Assembly (NCBI GenBank): GCA_029863125.1
Contig: JAOTWB010000007.1
Span: 30,266 to 94,265, forward strand
Reading direction: 5' to 3'
Origin: Gammaproteobacteria bacterium
GTDB taxonomy: Bacteria; Pseudomonadota; Gammaproteobacteria; Steroidobacterales; Woeseiaceae
DNA length: 64,000 bases
The position numbers and the translations under genes were made by a program. Positions 1-9,080 of this stretch are shown here, in pieces (the first letter of the stretch is position 1; every line of letters begins with the position of its first letter). A model generated the notes under the pieces. That model had not been told where the DNA came from. It did not search any database and was given only the letters and a program-made list of their open reading frames with translations.

Positions 1-1414
1 TTCCTTCACTTGGCGCAACGTGCATGCGGAATCCAGGGCCGGCGTTCACCTCGCAAATTCCACCACCCGCCTGCCGATAAGACTCGGTTATGTCCCTGGT
101 CAGGAAATCGACACCGCCTATGTCGAGGTCGATGGCACGGATCGCCCGAATTGCCATCTCACGGTTATCGGGATGTATGACGTCGGTGACATCGATGGCC
201 GTGCCGCCGGTCGAGAGATTCGCCGTGGACCGCAGGTAAACGATTTCGCCTTTCGCAGGAACCGTCTCCTTGCTGTAGCCGAGCTTTGCCAGCAGCCGTT
301 CCGCCTGGTGGTCGAACTCGAGGCGCGTCAAGACTTTCTCGTGACCAACTCCGCGACGCGGATCCTCGTTTACGATTTCAACGAGACGCTCGATTGTTGT
401 TTCCCCGTCACCAACTACATGACCCGGCACACGTTTCGCTGCGGCAACCAATTTGCCATTTACAACCAGCAGGCGATGATCGAATCCGTCGATGTAGCTT
501 TCGACGATGATCGTTTGGCCGTGCTCGCTCGCCTTGGCGAAACCCGTTTCAACTTCCGGAGCCGTGCGCAGGTTGATCGAAACGCCGCGCCCATGATTGC
601 CGGAAAGCGGCTTGACCACGACCGGGTAGCCAATTTTCTCGGCAGCACGCACCGCATCCTGCGCCGTGCGCACCAGCACCTGCGCAGGCACCGGCAAGCC
701 GAGATCACGCAAGATTCCGTTGGTCTCCTGTTTGTCCGACGCCAGTTCTACAGCGATATTGCTCGTGCGCCCGGTCGTTGTCGCCTGGATTCTCTGCTGG
801 TATCGGCCCTGGCCGAACTGCACGAGGCTGTAACCGTTCAGGCGCAACCAGGGAATGTTGCGCGCTTCGGCCGCTCTGACCAGCGATGCCGTACTCGGCC
901 CGAATTCGCGGCGCTGCGCAAAGCGAATAAACTGATCCCGCGCCGCGGCAAAATCCCAGTCCGGAGGCGGCGCTTGTGCCGGCTTTATGTCCGCCGGTAA
1001 CAGGCTATGCAGCAGGTCCAGCGCAAGCGCGCTCGCTGCACGCCCGACCGTTGCATCCTTGTACTGGAACACCATGTTGTAAAAACCGGGCCTGCCGTCG
1101 ATCGAGCGAGTGCGTCCGAACGTGACATCCGAACCGGCGACGTTCTGCAGCTCGAGCGCCACGTGCTCCATCACGTGGCCAAGCCACGTGCCCTCGTCTT
1201 CGTACATGCGGCGAATAAAACCGCCGGGTTCACGATAGGAGCAGCCGTGGTCGTGCAGGCCCGGCAAATAGGCCAGCAGCGGATTCAGGAAATCGTCACC
1301 CAGTCTCGTGGTCGGCCAGTGCTCCAGCTCTCCGAGATCCAGGATGTGTCGGATGACGGGAAAGCGGGCAAACATGTTCGGCCCGACGAATACATTGGTG
1401 CTCTCAATTTTCAT
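1..1414 (-). CDS. cphA: Cyanophycin synthetase, N-terminal part (cut by window edge)
   Basis: Makes the storage polymer cyanophycin by ATP-dependent addition of Asp and Arg in the cytoplasm. About 471 codons are visible, with no stop before base 1, so the C-terminal Mur-ligase-like half lies outside. The start is MKIESTNVFVGPN, followed by the family's N-terminal domain (GTWLGHVMEHVALELQN). An ATP-grasp domain fills roughly residues 210-471, with YPVVVKPLSGNHGRGV as the ATP-binding strand and GGVDFLTRDI before the cut. It lies 18 bases downstream of cphB on the same strand, so one operon is likely. Known: CphA is usually about 720-900 residues. The window cannot show whether the rest is intact. 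Confidence 0.95.
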   Translation of the reverse strand, partial: MKIESTNVFVGPNMFARFPVIRHILDLGELEHWPTTRLGDDFLNPLLAYLPGLHDHGCSYREPGGFIRRMYEDEGTWLGHVMEHVALELQNVAGSDVTFGRTRSIDGRPGFYNMVFQYKDATVGRAASALALDLLHSLLPADIKPAQAPPPDWDFAAARDQFIRFAQRREFGPSTASLVRAAEARNIPWLRLNGYSLVQFGQGRYQQRIQATTTGRTSNIAVELASDKQETNGILRDLGLPVPAQVLVRTAQDAVRAAEKIGYPVVVKPLSGNHGRGVSINLRTAPEVETGFAKASEHGQTIIVESYIDGFDHRLLVVNGKLVAAAKRVPGHVVGDGETTIERLVEIVNEDPRRGVGHEKVLTRLEFDHQAERLLAKLGYSKETVPAKGEIVYLRSTANLSTGGTAIDVTDVIHPDNREMAIRAIRAIDLDIGGVDFLTRDITESYRQAGGGICEVNAGPGFRMHVAPSEG

Positions 1415-1432
1415 GGCGTGCGCCTGTCTTTC

Positions 1433-2260
1433 TTAGCGTTGTGCGGCGTGTGCTTCGCGGGTGGCGATGTCGAATCGCCCGCCCGCGATCAGTACGTGCA
1501 GTACCACGCCAATCAGGCTGACCGGGTCGCCACGGCGCGCGATATCCATGGACGAATAGGTCAGGTGCGTCGGGTCGATGATCGTAATGCCGCCGCTGCC
1601 AACCACTTCCAGCTCATCACCCGGACGAATAAAAGCAGCCGTATTTTCATCGAGTCCGATACCGACCGCAAAGGGATTGTAGGCCAAAGCGGTCAGAAGC
1701 CGACCGAGCCGGTCGCGCTCGCGAAAATGCTGGTCGATGATGAACGCATTGGTAAGTCCCAGCCCTGGCGCCATCGTCACCATGTCCGGCCTCGGCGTAG
1801 ACCCCTCCATGCCGCCCGCAATCATGTGTTCCGGCATGAAGGCCGCGCCGGCCGAAGTGCCCGCAACGTGCATGCCGTTGGCATTGCGACGGCGAATCAG
1901 CTGCGCAACCGCCGTGCCGCCCAGCGTCGTCGATAAGCGCAGCTGGTTGCCGCCGGTCATGAACACGCCGTCGCATTTTTCAACGTACTGCACGTCGCTG
2001 CCCGACTGGCAGTCCTCGCGCGTAATGAACGGCAGGACCCGCGCATGTTTGACGCCGATCTTTCGAAACAGCTTTTCGTAGTTGCGCCCCGTGTCGTCCA
2101 GTTCCGACGCGGTGGAAATGATGCCGATCCGCGATTCCTTGCCGCCGCAGAGATTGATGAAGCGGTCGAGAATCTCGGGATGGTGCAATTTTTCTTCGGC
2201 GCCGCCTATCGGAATGATGTAGCCGCGGTTGGAACTATTGCTGCCGTTTGCAGGACTCAT
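1433..2260 (-). CDS. cphB: Cyanophycinase (peptidase S51)
   Basis: Exopeptidase that releases beta-Asp-Arg dipeptides from cyanophycin. The protein opens with RGYIIPIGGAEEK, and the nucleophile serine sits in the family motif HVAGTSAGAAFMPEH. Length (275 aa) is normal for the cytoplasmic type and no signal peptide is seen. The chosen ATG puts the conserved IPIGGAEEK near the N terminus. An upstream in-frame ATG at 2308 would add 16 residues, and neither start has a clear ribosome binding site. With cphA it forms a synthesis/degradation pair for a nitrogen and carbon reserve. Confidence 0.93.
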   Translation of the reverse strand: MSPANGSNSSNRGYIIPIGGAEEKLHHPEILDRFINLCGGKESRIGIISTASELDDTGRNYEKLFRKIGVKHARVLPFITREDCQSGSDVQYVEKCDGVFMTGGNQLRLSTTLGGTAVAQLIRRRNANGMHVAGTSAGAAFMPEHMIAGGMEGSTPRPDMVTMAPGLGLTNAFIIDQHFRERDRLGRLLTALAYNPFAVGIGLDENTAAFIRPGDELEVVGSGGITIIDPTHLTYSSMDIARRGDPVSLIGVVLHVLIAGGRFDIATREAHAAQR

Positions 2261-2455
2261 TAATTCGTAAACCCGTGTGATTGGCCCGCCCCGGTTGTTA
2301 GCTGCCATAATGGCTGTTCGAAGGGTGCGCTACCATTGCCCGGAAAGGCCGGCCATTTTACACAAGATTGACGCAATTCCCGCGTATCCTGGGGCAAATA
2401 ACCGCGCGCATGGCGGCTGCAGGCGACGATAACCCGACCAACAGGGACGGACTTC

Positions 2456-3274
2456 TTGAAAACTCGCAAATTACCGCTTGGCAGGGAAACCGACTATCCG
2501 GACAAGTACGCACCGGACCTGCTGTGCCCGATTTCGCGCGCGGAAAGCCGCGCTTCCCTGGGGCTTTCCGACGCGCTGCCTTTCCATGGCGTCGATATCT
2601 GGAACGCCTGGGAGTTGACCTGGCTCGGCGACGGCGATTTGCCGGCCGCGGCAACTGCCGAGATCACCGTGCCCGCCGATTCGATGTGCATTGTCGAGTC
2701 GAAATCCCTGAAGCTCTATCTGAATTCGTTTTCAATGAGCCGCTTTCCTTCGTCGACCGCGGTCGCTGAAGCCATCGCCACTGACCTCAGCGCCTGTACT
2801 GGCGGCCGCGCCAGGGTCAGGGTGCAGCCGGTTGCCGCCACGGAAGCCCGCCACGTTTCGAGACTTGCCGGTACCTGCCTGGACTCGATGTCCGTCGCCT
2901 GCAGCGACTGGGAGGTCGATGCGGATCTGCTGCGGGCGGATCGTAACGCGGTGGTCGATGAAGACCTGCATACTCACCTGCTGAGAAGCCTCTGCCCGGT
3001 CACATCTCAGCCGGATACGGGAAGCCTGCAGATCAGCTATCGCGGGCCGAAGATCGACAGGGCGGCTCTATTGCGTTACATCGTTTCGTACCGTCAGCAC
3101 AGCGACTTTCACGAAGCCTGCGTCGAGAGAATGTTCGTCGACCTGATGGCACGCTGTGCGCCAGAAAAGCTGGGTATCCATGCACGCTATCAGCGACGGG
3201 GAGGCATCGACATCAATCCGTATCGCAGCAATACCGACGAGTGTCCCATGAACCTGCGTCTCTGGCGCCAGTAA
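2456..3274 (+). CDS. queF: NADPH-dependent 7-cyano-7-deazaguanine reductase, long form
   Basis: Reduces preQ0 to preQ1 in queuosine synthesis. The 272 aa match the two-domain (YqcD-type) form. The QueF signature ESKSLKLYLNSF is at residues 81-92 and the catalytic cysteine (C180) is in SLCPVTSQPD, with D187 after it. The start is TTG, supported by AGGGACGG about five bases upstream; no ATG fits better. It is monocistronic between divergent cphB and convergent ribA, with only 12 bases to the ribA stop. Confidence 0.96.
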   Translation: MKTRKLPLGRETDYPDKYAPDLLCPISRAESRASLGLSDALPFHGVDIWNAWELTWLGDGDLPAAATAEITVPADSMCIVESKSLKLYLNSFSMSRFPSSTAVAEAIATDLSACTGGRARVRVQPVAATEARHVSRLAGTCLDSMSVACSDWEVDADLLRADRNAVVDEDLHTHLLRSLCPVTSQPDTGSLQISYRGPKIDRAALLRYIVSYRQHSDFHEACVERMFVDLMARCAPEKLGIHARYQRRGGIDINPYRSNTDECPMNLRLWRQ

Positions 3275-3286
3275 GGCCCGCCCGAA

Positions 3287-4105
3287 TCAGTCGGAGCCAA
3301 TGTCTTCGGGCGAGAGCTCGTGACCCCATTTCTGCTTGGCGCTCAGGTAGCGGCGGTTCTTGTCGCCGACGCCCGTTACGTGTTTAACGCGCGTGATACC
3401 CGTCAAACCCAATTGCTCGAGGTCATGCACTTTCTTGGGGTTGTTGGTCAGCAGCCGAAACGGTCGGTCCTTGACAAAGAACTTCAGTAACGAGCCTGCA
3501 TCGCTGAAGTCTCTTGAGTCGTCCGGCAGGCCGAGCGAACGATTGGCTTCGTAGGTGTTTTCGCCGGCATCCTGCAACAGGTAGGTCGCCGCTTTCGCCC
3601 ACAGCCCGATGCCGCGGCCTTCGTGTCCGGACATGTAGATCAACATGCCGCCCTCCCGATCCTGCCGGATCCGCTCGAGTGCAACCTGCAGCTGCGGGCC
3701 GCATTCACAGCGCTCCGACCCGAATACGTCACCCGTCAGGCAGCTCGAATGCACGCGCACCAGGGGGTTCGTCCAGCGGGCCGGATCGCCAATGATCAGG
3801 ACGCTGTTGACGGCCATCGACGACGCCAGCGTGGCGAACAACGCCTGGCCGTGCTGGGCCCGCAATTCGTCCGCGATTTCCTCGATTTTGCCGAGTTCGG
3901 TCCTGCGGACGCAGGCATACCACTCAACGTCAATTGCCCGGTCAGCCAGCTTCAGCGGCATCGGAATCGGCCCGAGCACGCTGATTCCGGCGCCATCGGC
4001 CGGCATCTGATCGGCCGGCACCTGCTCGCCGTTGCGGTCGATCTGGAACAGTTTGCCTTGCGCCACTAGACGTTTGCGCACGGTGGGATCGATGTAGGTA
4101 AACAT
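3287..4105 (-). CDS. ribA: GTP cyclohydrolase II
   Basis: Opens GTP to 2,5-diamino-6-ribosylamino-4(3H)-pyrimidinone 5'-phosphate, the first step of riboflavin synthesis. The three zinc cysteines are C122, C133 and C135 in SSCLTGDVFGSERCECG, and the HEGRGIGL loop follows. It is stand-alone, not fused to RibB. At 272 aa it has about 70 more N-terminal residues than the E. coli enzyme. No other riboflavin genes lie nearby, so it is probably a solitary transcription unit. Its start faces the TetR gene across about 100 bases. Confidence 0.95.
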   Translation of the reverse strand: MFTYIDPTVRKRLVAQGKLFQIDRNGEQVPADQMPADGAGISVLGPIPMPLKLADRAIDVEWYACVRRTELGKIEEIADELRAQHGQALFATLASSMAVNSVLIIGDPARWTNPLVRVHSSCLTGDVFGSERCECGPQLQVALERIRQDREGGMLIYMSGHEGRGIGLWAKAATYLLQDAGENTYEANRSLGLPDDSRDFSDAGSLLKFFVKDRPFRLLTNNPKKVHDLEQLGLTGITRVKHVTGVGDKNRRYLSAKQKWGHELSPEDIGSD

Positions 4106-4150
4106 AGGCCGCGATTATGCGGGAATTGCGCTGCCGCGCGCCATCAGAGC

Positions 4151-4196
4151 TTGTTGACCGTCCGGTCATTAACTATAATAACTGACTCGAAGGTCA
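4151..4196 (+). promoter_or_regulatory. Promoter with two palindromic TetR-type operators
   Basis: A sigma70-like promoter is visible: TTGTTG (4151-4156), a 17-base spacer, then TATAAT (4174-4179). Two 14-base palindromes of the same kind, TGACCGTCCGGTCA (4155-4168) and TGACTCGAAGGTCA (4183-4196), have starts 28 bases apart. They cover the -35/spacer and the initial transcribed region. By position they are the likely autorepression sites of the TetR protein that starts at 4210. AAGGAGG just before that ATG is a strong ribosome binding site. Confidence 0.75.
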
Positions 4197-4209
4197 TCAA
4201 GGAGGCCGG

Positions 4210-4818
4210 ATGACGGCACCCCGCTACCAGCGACGCAAGGAAGACCGGCCGCGAGAAATCAGCGAAGCCGCTTTCGAGGTGTTTGCCGAGAAAGGCTATG
4301 CCGCGGCGCGCGTCGACGAAGTTGCGAAGCGCGCCGGCGTCAGCAAGGGCTTGCTGTATCTCTACTTCGATACCAAGGAAGAACTTTTCAAGGCGGTGAT
4401 CAAACGCGTGGTCACGCGGCGTATCGACGCACTGCTGCTCGCCCTTGAAGAAACGGATTTATCGTCCGAGGAGTTCGTTCGCGGCCCGCTGCTCGAATTC
4501 ATGAAGCAGATTCCGGGGTCCCCTGTCGCCGTCGTGATTCGGCTGCTCATTGCCGAGGGTCATCGGCACCCGGACCTCGTCAGCTATTACTGGGAAAACG
4601 TTGTTTCCAGAGGTCTCGCCGCGATTTCACGTTTTATTGAACGCGGCGTCGAACGCGGCGAGTTTCGTGATACGGCGGTGACCGGACTTCCTCAGCTGGT
4701 GCTCTCGCCAATGATGCTGTCGATGATCTGGCGGATCCTTTTTACGACGCGCGAACTCGATACGGACAGGTTAATGGAAACCCAGATTGAAATGATTCTC
4801 GCTTATATCAAAGCGTGA
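4210..4818 (+). CDS. TetR/AcrR family repressor
   Basis: A 202-aa regulator with an N-terminal helix-turn-helix (VDEVAKRAGVSKGLLYLYF, about residues 36-54) and an all-helical ligand domain. It heads an operon with a HlyD-type adaptor, an ABC ATPase and an ABC-2 permease, so it most likely represses that exporter until a toxic substrate binds. Two matching palindromes overlap its promoter (4155-4168 and 4183-4196). The ligand cannot be told from sequence. Confidence 0.93.
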   Translation: MTAPRYQRRKEDRPREISEAAFEVFAEKGYAAARVDEVAKRAGVSKGLLYLYFDTKEELFKAVIKRVVTRRIDALLLALEETDLSSEEFVRGPLLEFMKQIPGSPVAVVIRLLIAEGHRHPDLVSYYWENVVSRGLAAISRFIERGVERGEFRDTAVTGLPQLVLSPMMLSMIWRILFTTRELDTDRLMETQIEMILAYIKA

Positions 4819-4832
4819 ATGGAGCGCTGCTA

Positions 4833-5807
4833 ATGAACAAACGATCATTGATTGCCCTCTCAGCATGCGCCTTGCTGAGCGCGTGCAGTACCTCGGAAGA
4901 GAGCGCTCGCGTCGTCGGAGAACTGGCATCCGATCGCATTGAAATAAGCGCCGACACAAACGAACCGATTGTCGAAATTCTGGTCTCGGAGGGGCAGTCA
5001 GTGACCGCCGGCCGGGTTCTCGTGCGCCAGGATACGGCGCGCGCTGCGTCCCGCCTGGCTGAAGCCGAAGCGGCGCTCGCGCAGCAGCAGGCGCGTCTCG
5101 ACGAGCTCGTGCGGGGTCCACGGCGTGAACAAATTGCGGCGGCTCGCGCCAGCGTCGAAGGCGCAACGCAGGAACGCGCGTACCGGGAAAGCGAATTAGC
5201 GCGCATCCGTGAGGTGCACACCAAGGGACTCGCATCGGCCGAGGCGCTCGACGCTGCCAAAGCCGCACTGGACGCGGCGACCGCGAACCACAAGCTGGCG
5301 CTCGCACAGCTCGAGGAACGCCTAACCGGCACCACGATAGAAGAACTCCAGCAGGCAGAACAGGCCGTAAATCAGGCGGCTGCGCGACGCGACAGCGCGA
5401 CGGTTGATCTTGAACGGCACACGCTGACGTCGCCTGTCGATGGCATAGTGGATAGTCGTCTGCTTGAACTCGGTGAAAGACCGATTCAGGGCCAGCCGGT
5501 CATGGTGGTTTTGGGCGGCAAACAGCCGTATGCGCGCGTTTTTGTGCCTGAGGATTTTCGGGTCCGGGTGTCTGCCGGTGTCGACGCGCTGATTCACGTG
5601 GATGGATTGACGGCTCCGATTCCCGGGCGCGTGCGCTGGGTATCCAGCGAGGCGGCGTTCACGCCTTATTTTGCGCTCACGGAACGCGATCGCGGGCGCC
5701 TGAGCTATGTCGCGAAAGTCGACATCAACGAAGAACGCGATCGGCTACCCGACGGTATCCCCGTAGAAGTGGAGTTCCTGGTCGACAGTGGCAAAGATGC
5801 ATTCTGA
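4833..5807 (+). CDS. HlyD-family periplasmic adaptor lipoprotein
   Basis: Membrane-fusion component expected to join the ABC exporter to an outer-membrane channel. The start at 4833 gives MNKRSLIALSACALLSAC, a lipoprotein signal with the lipidated cysteine in LLSAC. Next come a biotinyl-lipoyl half (VEILVSEGQSVTAGRVLVRQD), a long Ala/Glu-rich coiled-coil hairpin (about residues 65-185), and the second half-motif LTSPVDGIVDSRLLELGE. The domain layout resembles E. coli YbhG. The gene starts 14 bases after tetR and overlaps the ATPase gene. An upstream ATG at 4815 would spoil the signal peptide. Confidence 0.9.
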   Translation: MNKRSLIALSACALLSACSTSEESARVVGELASDRIEISADTNEPIVEILVSEGQSVTAGRVLVRQDTARAASRLAEAEAALAQQQARLDELVRGPRREQIAAARASVEGATQERAYRESELARIREVHTKGLASAEALDAAKAALDAATANHKLALAQLEERLTGTTIEELQQAEQAVNQAAARRDSATVDLERHTLTSPVDGIVDSRLLELGERPIQGQPVMVVLGGKQPYARVFVPEDFRVRVSAGVDALIHVDGLTAPIPGRVRWVSSEAAFTPYFALTERDRGRLSYVAKVDINEERDRLPDGIPVEVEFLVDSGKDAF

Positions 5808-6732
5808 ATTCGCCATCGAAGCACGTGGCTTAAGCAAGCAATTTGGCGAACTGCGCGCCGTGAGCTCGCTGGACCTCGATGTGCCGCGCGGGGAAATTTA
5901 CGGCTTTCTCGGACCCAATGGATCGGGCAAGTCCACGACGATCCGAATGCTGTGCGGGCTACTGACACCGACCGAAGGCAGTGCCACGGTTCTCGACACT
6001 GACGTGCCGGAAAACTCGAAGGACCTCAAGCCGAAAATCGGCTACATGACGCAGAGGTTCTCGCTATTCGGCGACATGACCGTCTTCGAAAACCTGCAGT
6101 TTATTGCCGAAATTTACTCCTACCCCTTCGCCGATCGCTCGACTCGTATCGGAGAACTTCTTGACCGCTACGATCTCGTCGCGCAGCGGAACCAGCTCGC
6201 CGGAACGATGAGCGGTGGCGAAAGACAAAGGCTCGCGCTCGCCTGTGCCGTGCTGCATCATCCCGAGTTACTGCTTCTCGACGAGCCGACCAGCGCGGTC
6301 GATCCGCAAAGCCGCCGCGACTTCTGGGAGAATCTCTTCCGCCTGGCCGGCGGCGGGACCACGATTCTCGTGTCAACGCATTACATGGACGAAGCCGAGC
6401 GCTGCCACCGCCTCGCGATCCTCGATCACGGCGTCAAAGTCGCAGACGGCACGCCGCAGGAACTGCAGAATCGGACCGGCATGCATGTTCTCGAAGTAAT
6501 CGCGGACGACCCGTACGCCGCGCAGGGCGCGATTCACGAGCTCGAGGCCGTCGCGAGCGTGACACAACTGGGCGTTCGACTGCGTGTTCTCATACCTGAT
6601 TCCCATGAACACCCCCGGGAGCTCGTCGAACACGCGCTCGCTGCGCGGAACCTGAAAGCGACGACCCGCCTGACCGCCGCGACGCTCGAAGATGTCTTTG
6701 TTGCCGTCACGATGAAGCCTCGGAAAACATGA
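5788..6732 (+). CDS. ABC-2 type exporter, ATP-binding subunit
   Basis: One ATPase domain with Walker A GPNGSGKST, signature MSGGERQRLALA, Walker B LLLLDEPTSAVDP and H-loop STHYMDEAER. The C-terminal region (about 220-314) is the extension typical of CcmA/YbhF-like drug-export ATPases. The GTG start at 5788 overlaps the adaptor gene by 20 bases, and ATG 5797 is an equally good start. It overlaps the permease start by four bases, which indicates translational coupling. E. coli YbhF has two ATPase domains; this one has one. Confidence 0.93.
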   Translation: MAKMHSEFAIEARGLSKQFGELRAVSSLDLDVPRGEIYGFLGPNGSGKSTTIRMLCGLLTPTEGSATVLDTDVPENSKDLKPKIGYMTQRFSLFGDMTVFENLQFIAEIYSYPFADRSTRIGELLDRYDLVAQRNQLAGTMSGGERQRLALACAVLHHPELLLLDEPTSAVDPQSRRDFWENLFRLAGGGTTILVSTHYMDEAERCHRLAILDHGVKVADGTPQELQNRTGMHVLEVIADDPYAAQGAIHELEAVASVTQLGVRLRVLIPDSHEHPRELVEHALAARNLKATTRLTAATLEDVFVAVTMKPRKT

Positions 6733-7832
6733 TGAAGCCCCTGTACCGCATCATGGCTATCGTCAAGAAAGAGGTCCGGCAGTTGCGCCGCGATCGACTG
6801 ACCTTTGGCATGGTCGTGGGGTTGCCCGTGATTCAGATGCTGCTGTTCGGCTACGCGATCAATACCGACGTCAGGAACCTGCGGACCGCCATCAGCGACC
6901 AGGCCGGCACCCATCTTGCAAGACAGTTCGTTGCGGAATTGCGGCAAACACAGGTCGTGGACATCATTGAATTCGTCGAGACAGCGGAGGAGCTGGAACA
7001 ACTGCTGCGTGGCGGCAAAATATCGATCGGCGTGGTCATTCCGCCCGATTTCGACAGACGGGTCAGCGATCAGTCCCGCTCCGCCGTACAGCTGTTGGTC
7101 GACGGTACCGATCCGACCATACTCGGCGTCGCCAATCAGCTGAAAACGATGCCGATTGGCTTCGACTCGGCCGGTCACGCTGCCGCTTCGCAGCAGTTGC
7201 TTGAAGTTCGGCCTTTTTACAACCCGGAACGCCGCACGCCCGTCAACATCATCCCGGGGCTGATGGGCGTGATCCTGACAATGACGATGATACTGTTTAC
7301 GGCAGTCGCCATCGTCCGCGAACGCGAACGCGGTAATCTCGAGCTGTTAATCAATACGCCGCTGAGTTCTACCGAGCTAATGGTAGGCAAAGTGATCCCC
7401 TATATCGTTATCGGCATGCTGCAGCTGGCCCTGATACTCGCCGTCGGGCGGTTGCTGTTCGACGTGCCGGTACGAGGCAGTATCGCCGATCTGTACCTGG
7501 CGGCATCGGCGTTCGTCGCCGCAAATCTGTCGCTGGGACTGCTGATTTCCACGGCCGCAAAAACGCAGTTTCAGGCCATGCAGATGATGGTATTCGTGCT
7601 GCTGCCCTCGATCCTGTTATCGGGCTTCATGTTTCCGTTCGACGGCATGCCAACCCTCGCGAAGTACATCGGCGAGGTGTTGCCCAATACGCACTTCATC
7701 CGCCTGACTCGCGGAATAATGCTGCGGGACGCGACGCTCCCAGAGCTGCTGCCGGACCTGTTCTATCTCATCGGCTTTACGCTGGTCGCGATGATTGTGG
7801 CTGCAATGCGATTCTCGAAGCGGCTCGACTGA
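6729..7832 (+). CDS. ABC-2 type exporter, permease subunit
   Basis: A 367-aa membrane protein with one N-terminal helix (MVVGLPVIQMLLFGYAI), a large periplasmic loop to about residue 170, then five or so helices at the C terminus, as in YbhS/YbhR/YhhJ. LLLFGYAINTDV-like and ERERGNLELLINTPLS segments are family hallmarks. It is the only permease in the operon, whereas Ybh systems have two, so the transporter is probably a homodimer here. The substrate is unknown. This is the last gene of tetR-hlyD-ABC-permease. Confidence 0.92.
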   Translation: MMKPLYRIMAIVKKEVRQLRRDRLTFGMVVGLPVIQMLLFGYAINTDVRNLRTAISDQAGTHLARQFVAELRQTQVVDIIEFVETAEELEQLLRGGKISIGVVIPPDFDRRVSDQSRSAVQLLVDGTDPTILGVANQLKTMPIGFDSAGHAAASQQLLEVRPFYNPERRTPVNIIPGLMGVILTMTMILFTAVAIVRERERGNLELLINTPLSSTELMVGKVIPYIVIGMLQLALILAVGRLLFDVPVRGSIADLYLAASAFVAANLSLGLLISTAAKTQFQAMQMMVFVLLPSILLSGFMFPFDGMPTLAKYIGEVLPNTHFIRLTRGIMLRDATLPELLPDLFYLIGFTLVAMIVAAMRFSKRLD

Positions 7833-7919
7833 GAATAAACGGCCGGTCAACGGTGGAAATTTCCGGAATTGCTGCGCGAGACTCGCAAAATGGCGCTCTT
7901 TCTGGTCCAATCATCGCCC

Positions 7920-8534
7920 ATGGCACCGCAATCCCAACAAGCGCCCACCGTCTTTATCGTCGACGATGACGCGGCGATCCGCTTTGCGATGCAGGCGCTC
8001 ATGGATTCTGTCAACCTGAACCACGAGATATTTGCGTCGGGAGACGAGTTTCTCGAGAAAATGACGGACCAGCGCCCGGGCTGCCTCGTACTCGACATCC
8101 GCATGCCCGGCCTCGGCGGCCTCGAACTTCAGGAAGAACTCATCAAGCGCGGCAACACGCTGCCCATCATTTTCATTACAGGTCACGGCGACGTGCCGAT
8201 GGCAGTTGAAGCGATGCAAAAAGGCGCTGTCGATTTTATCCAGAAGCCGTTTCGCGACCAGGAGCTGCTGGACCGGATTCGCGACGCCCTGGCAACCGAC
8301 GAGGAACGCCGTGAAGCACAGCAGCATCATGCCAAGGTTGCAGCACGGCTCGACCGGCTAACGAATCGTGAGCGCGAGGTCTTCGACCTAGTGGTTACGG
8401 GCAAACCGAATAAGGTTATCGCTTACGAACTGGGCGTCAGCCAGCGCACGGTAGAAATTCATCGTGCCCGGGTTATGGAGAAGATGCAGGCGAGATCACT
8501 CGCGGATCTCGTCAAAATGCACATGACGGCCTGA
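7920..8534 (+). CDS. FixJ/NarL-type response regulator
   Basis: Receiver domain (about 8-120) with phospho-acceptor Asp in LVLDIRMPGLGG and the conserved Lys in FIQKPFRD, followed by a LuxR-type helix-turn-helix (LTNREREVFDLVV...VSQRTVEIHRARVMEKM). This is the FixJ architecture used in oxygen or redox responses. No kinase is adjacent; the hybrid PAS kinase at 23034-24935 is the nearest candidate partner, as inference only. The start is uncertain: ATG 7920 gives the shortest, family-like N terminus, but ATG 7890 or TTG 7869 are in frame. Confidence 0.9.
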   Translation: MAPQSQQAPTVFIVDDDAAIRFAMQALMDSVNLNHEIFASGDEFLEKMTDQRPGCLVLDIRMPGLGGLELQEELIKRGNTLPIIFITGHGDVPMAVEAMQKGAVDFIQKPFRDQELLDRIRDALATDEERREAQQHHAKVAARLDRLTNREREVFDLVVTGKPNKVIAYELGVSQRTVEIHRARVMEKMQARSLADLVKMHMTA

Positions 8535-8536
8535 GG

Positions 8537-8887
8537 CTATTGGCGCGCGCGGCGCATTTCGTCGAACTCTGCGCAATCGATACACTCATCGGCGTACGGA
8601 TAGGCCTCGAGGCGCCCTGGCTCGATCGTCGTGCCGCATTCGGTGCAGGTACCGTAGTCCCCCGAGTCCAGGCGACGCAGCGCTGCGGAAATCTTGGCGA
8701 TTTCCGCCCGAGCTTCGTTGCCAAGCGCGTCGACGACTTCATTATCCTCGAACTCCTTGGCGCGCTCTTTGGAGTCAGCGTCTTTGCCGCGCCTCAGGTT
8801 CGCCGATATACGCTCGAGGCGCGCCATCAGCTCCTGCTTCTTTTGCTCAAGCTCTGCTCGCAGCGCCTCGTGTGATGCGGCCGACAT
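8537..8887 (-). CDS. TraR/DksA-family zinc finger protein
   Basis: A 116-aa protein with an N-terminal helical hairpin (to about residue 75) and a C-terminal C4 zinc finger, CTECG ... CIDC. Proteins of this family bind in the RNA polymerase secondary channel and act with ppGpp, but this short form lacks the full DksA coiled-coil length. A strong ribosome binding site, AAGGAGG, lies a few bases before the ATG. It is convergent with the FixJ-like gene (two bases apart). Confidence 0.88.
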   Translation of the reverse strand: MSAASHEALRAELEQKKQELMARLERISANLRRGKDADSKERAKEFEDNEVVDALGNEARAEIAKISAALRRLDSGDYGTCTECGTTIEPGRLEAYPYADECIDCAEFDEMRRARQ

Positions 8888-9080
8888 ACTGTCCTCCTTC
8901 CGTCAATACTGCGTCCATCTAATCCTAAAGCAAGGCCTTTCGAAATGAGTAAATCCACTTACAACGAAATAAGTAGTAACCGAGACAGGCTAGGCATGTC
9001 GCCGTATGGCACGGCGGCTTGTCGCGGGTATGCTCATGAGGAAGCTCAGTTGACCCCTCGAATCATGCGTCAGGTGTGAA

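Noticed and set aside
9050..9080. FNR-like site upstream of the UspE-like gene
   Set aside because: TTGAC and ATCA are six bases apart and do not form the N4 symmetry, so it is not a credible FNR/Dnr box.
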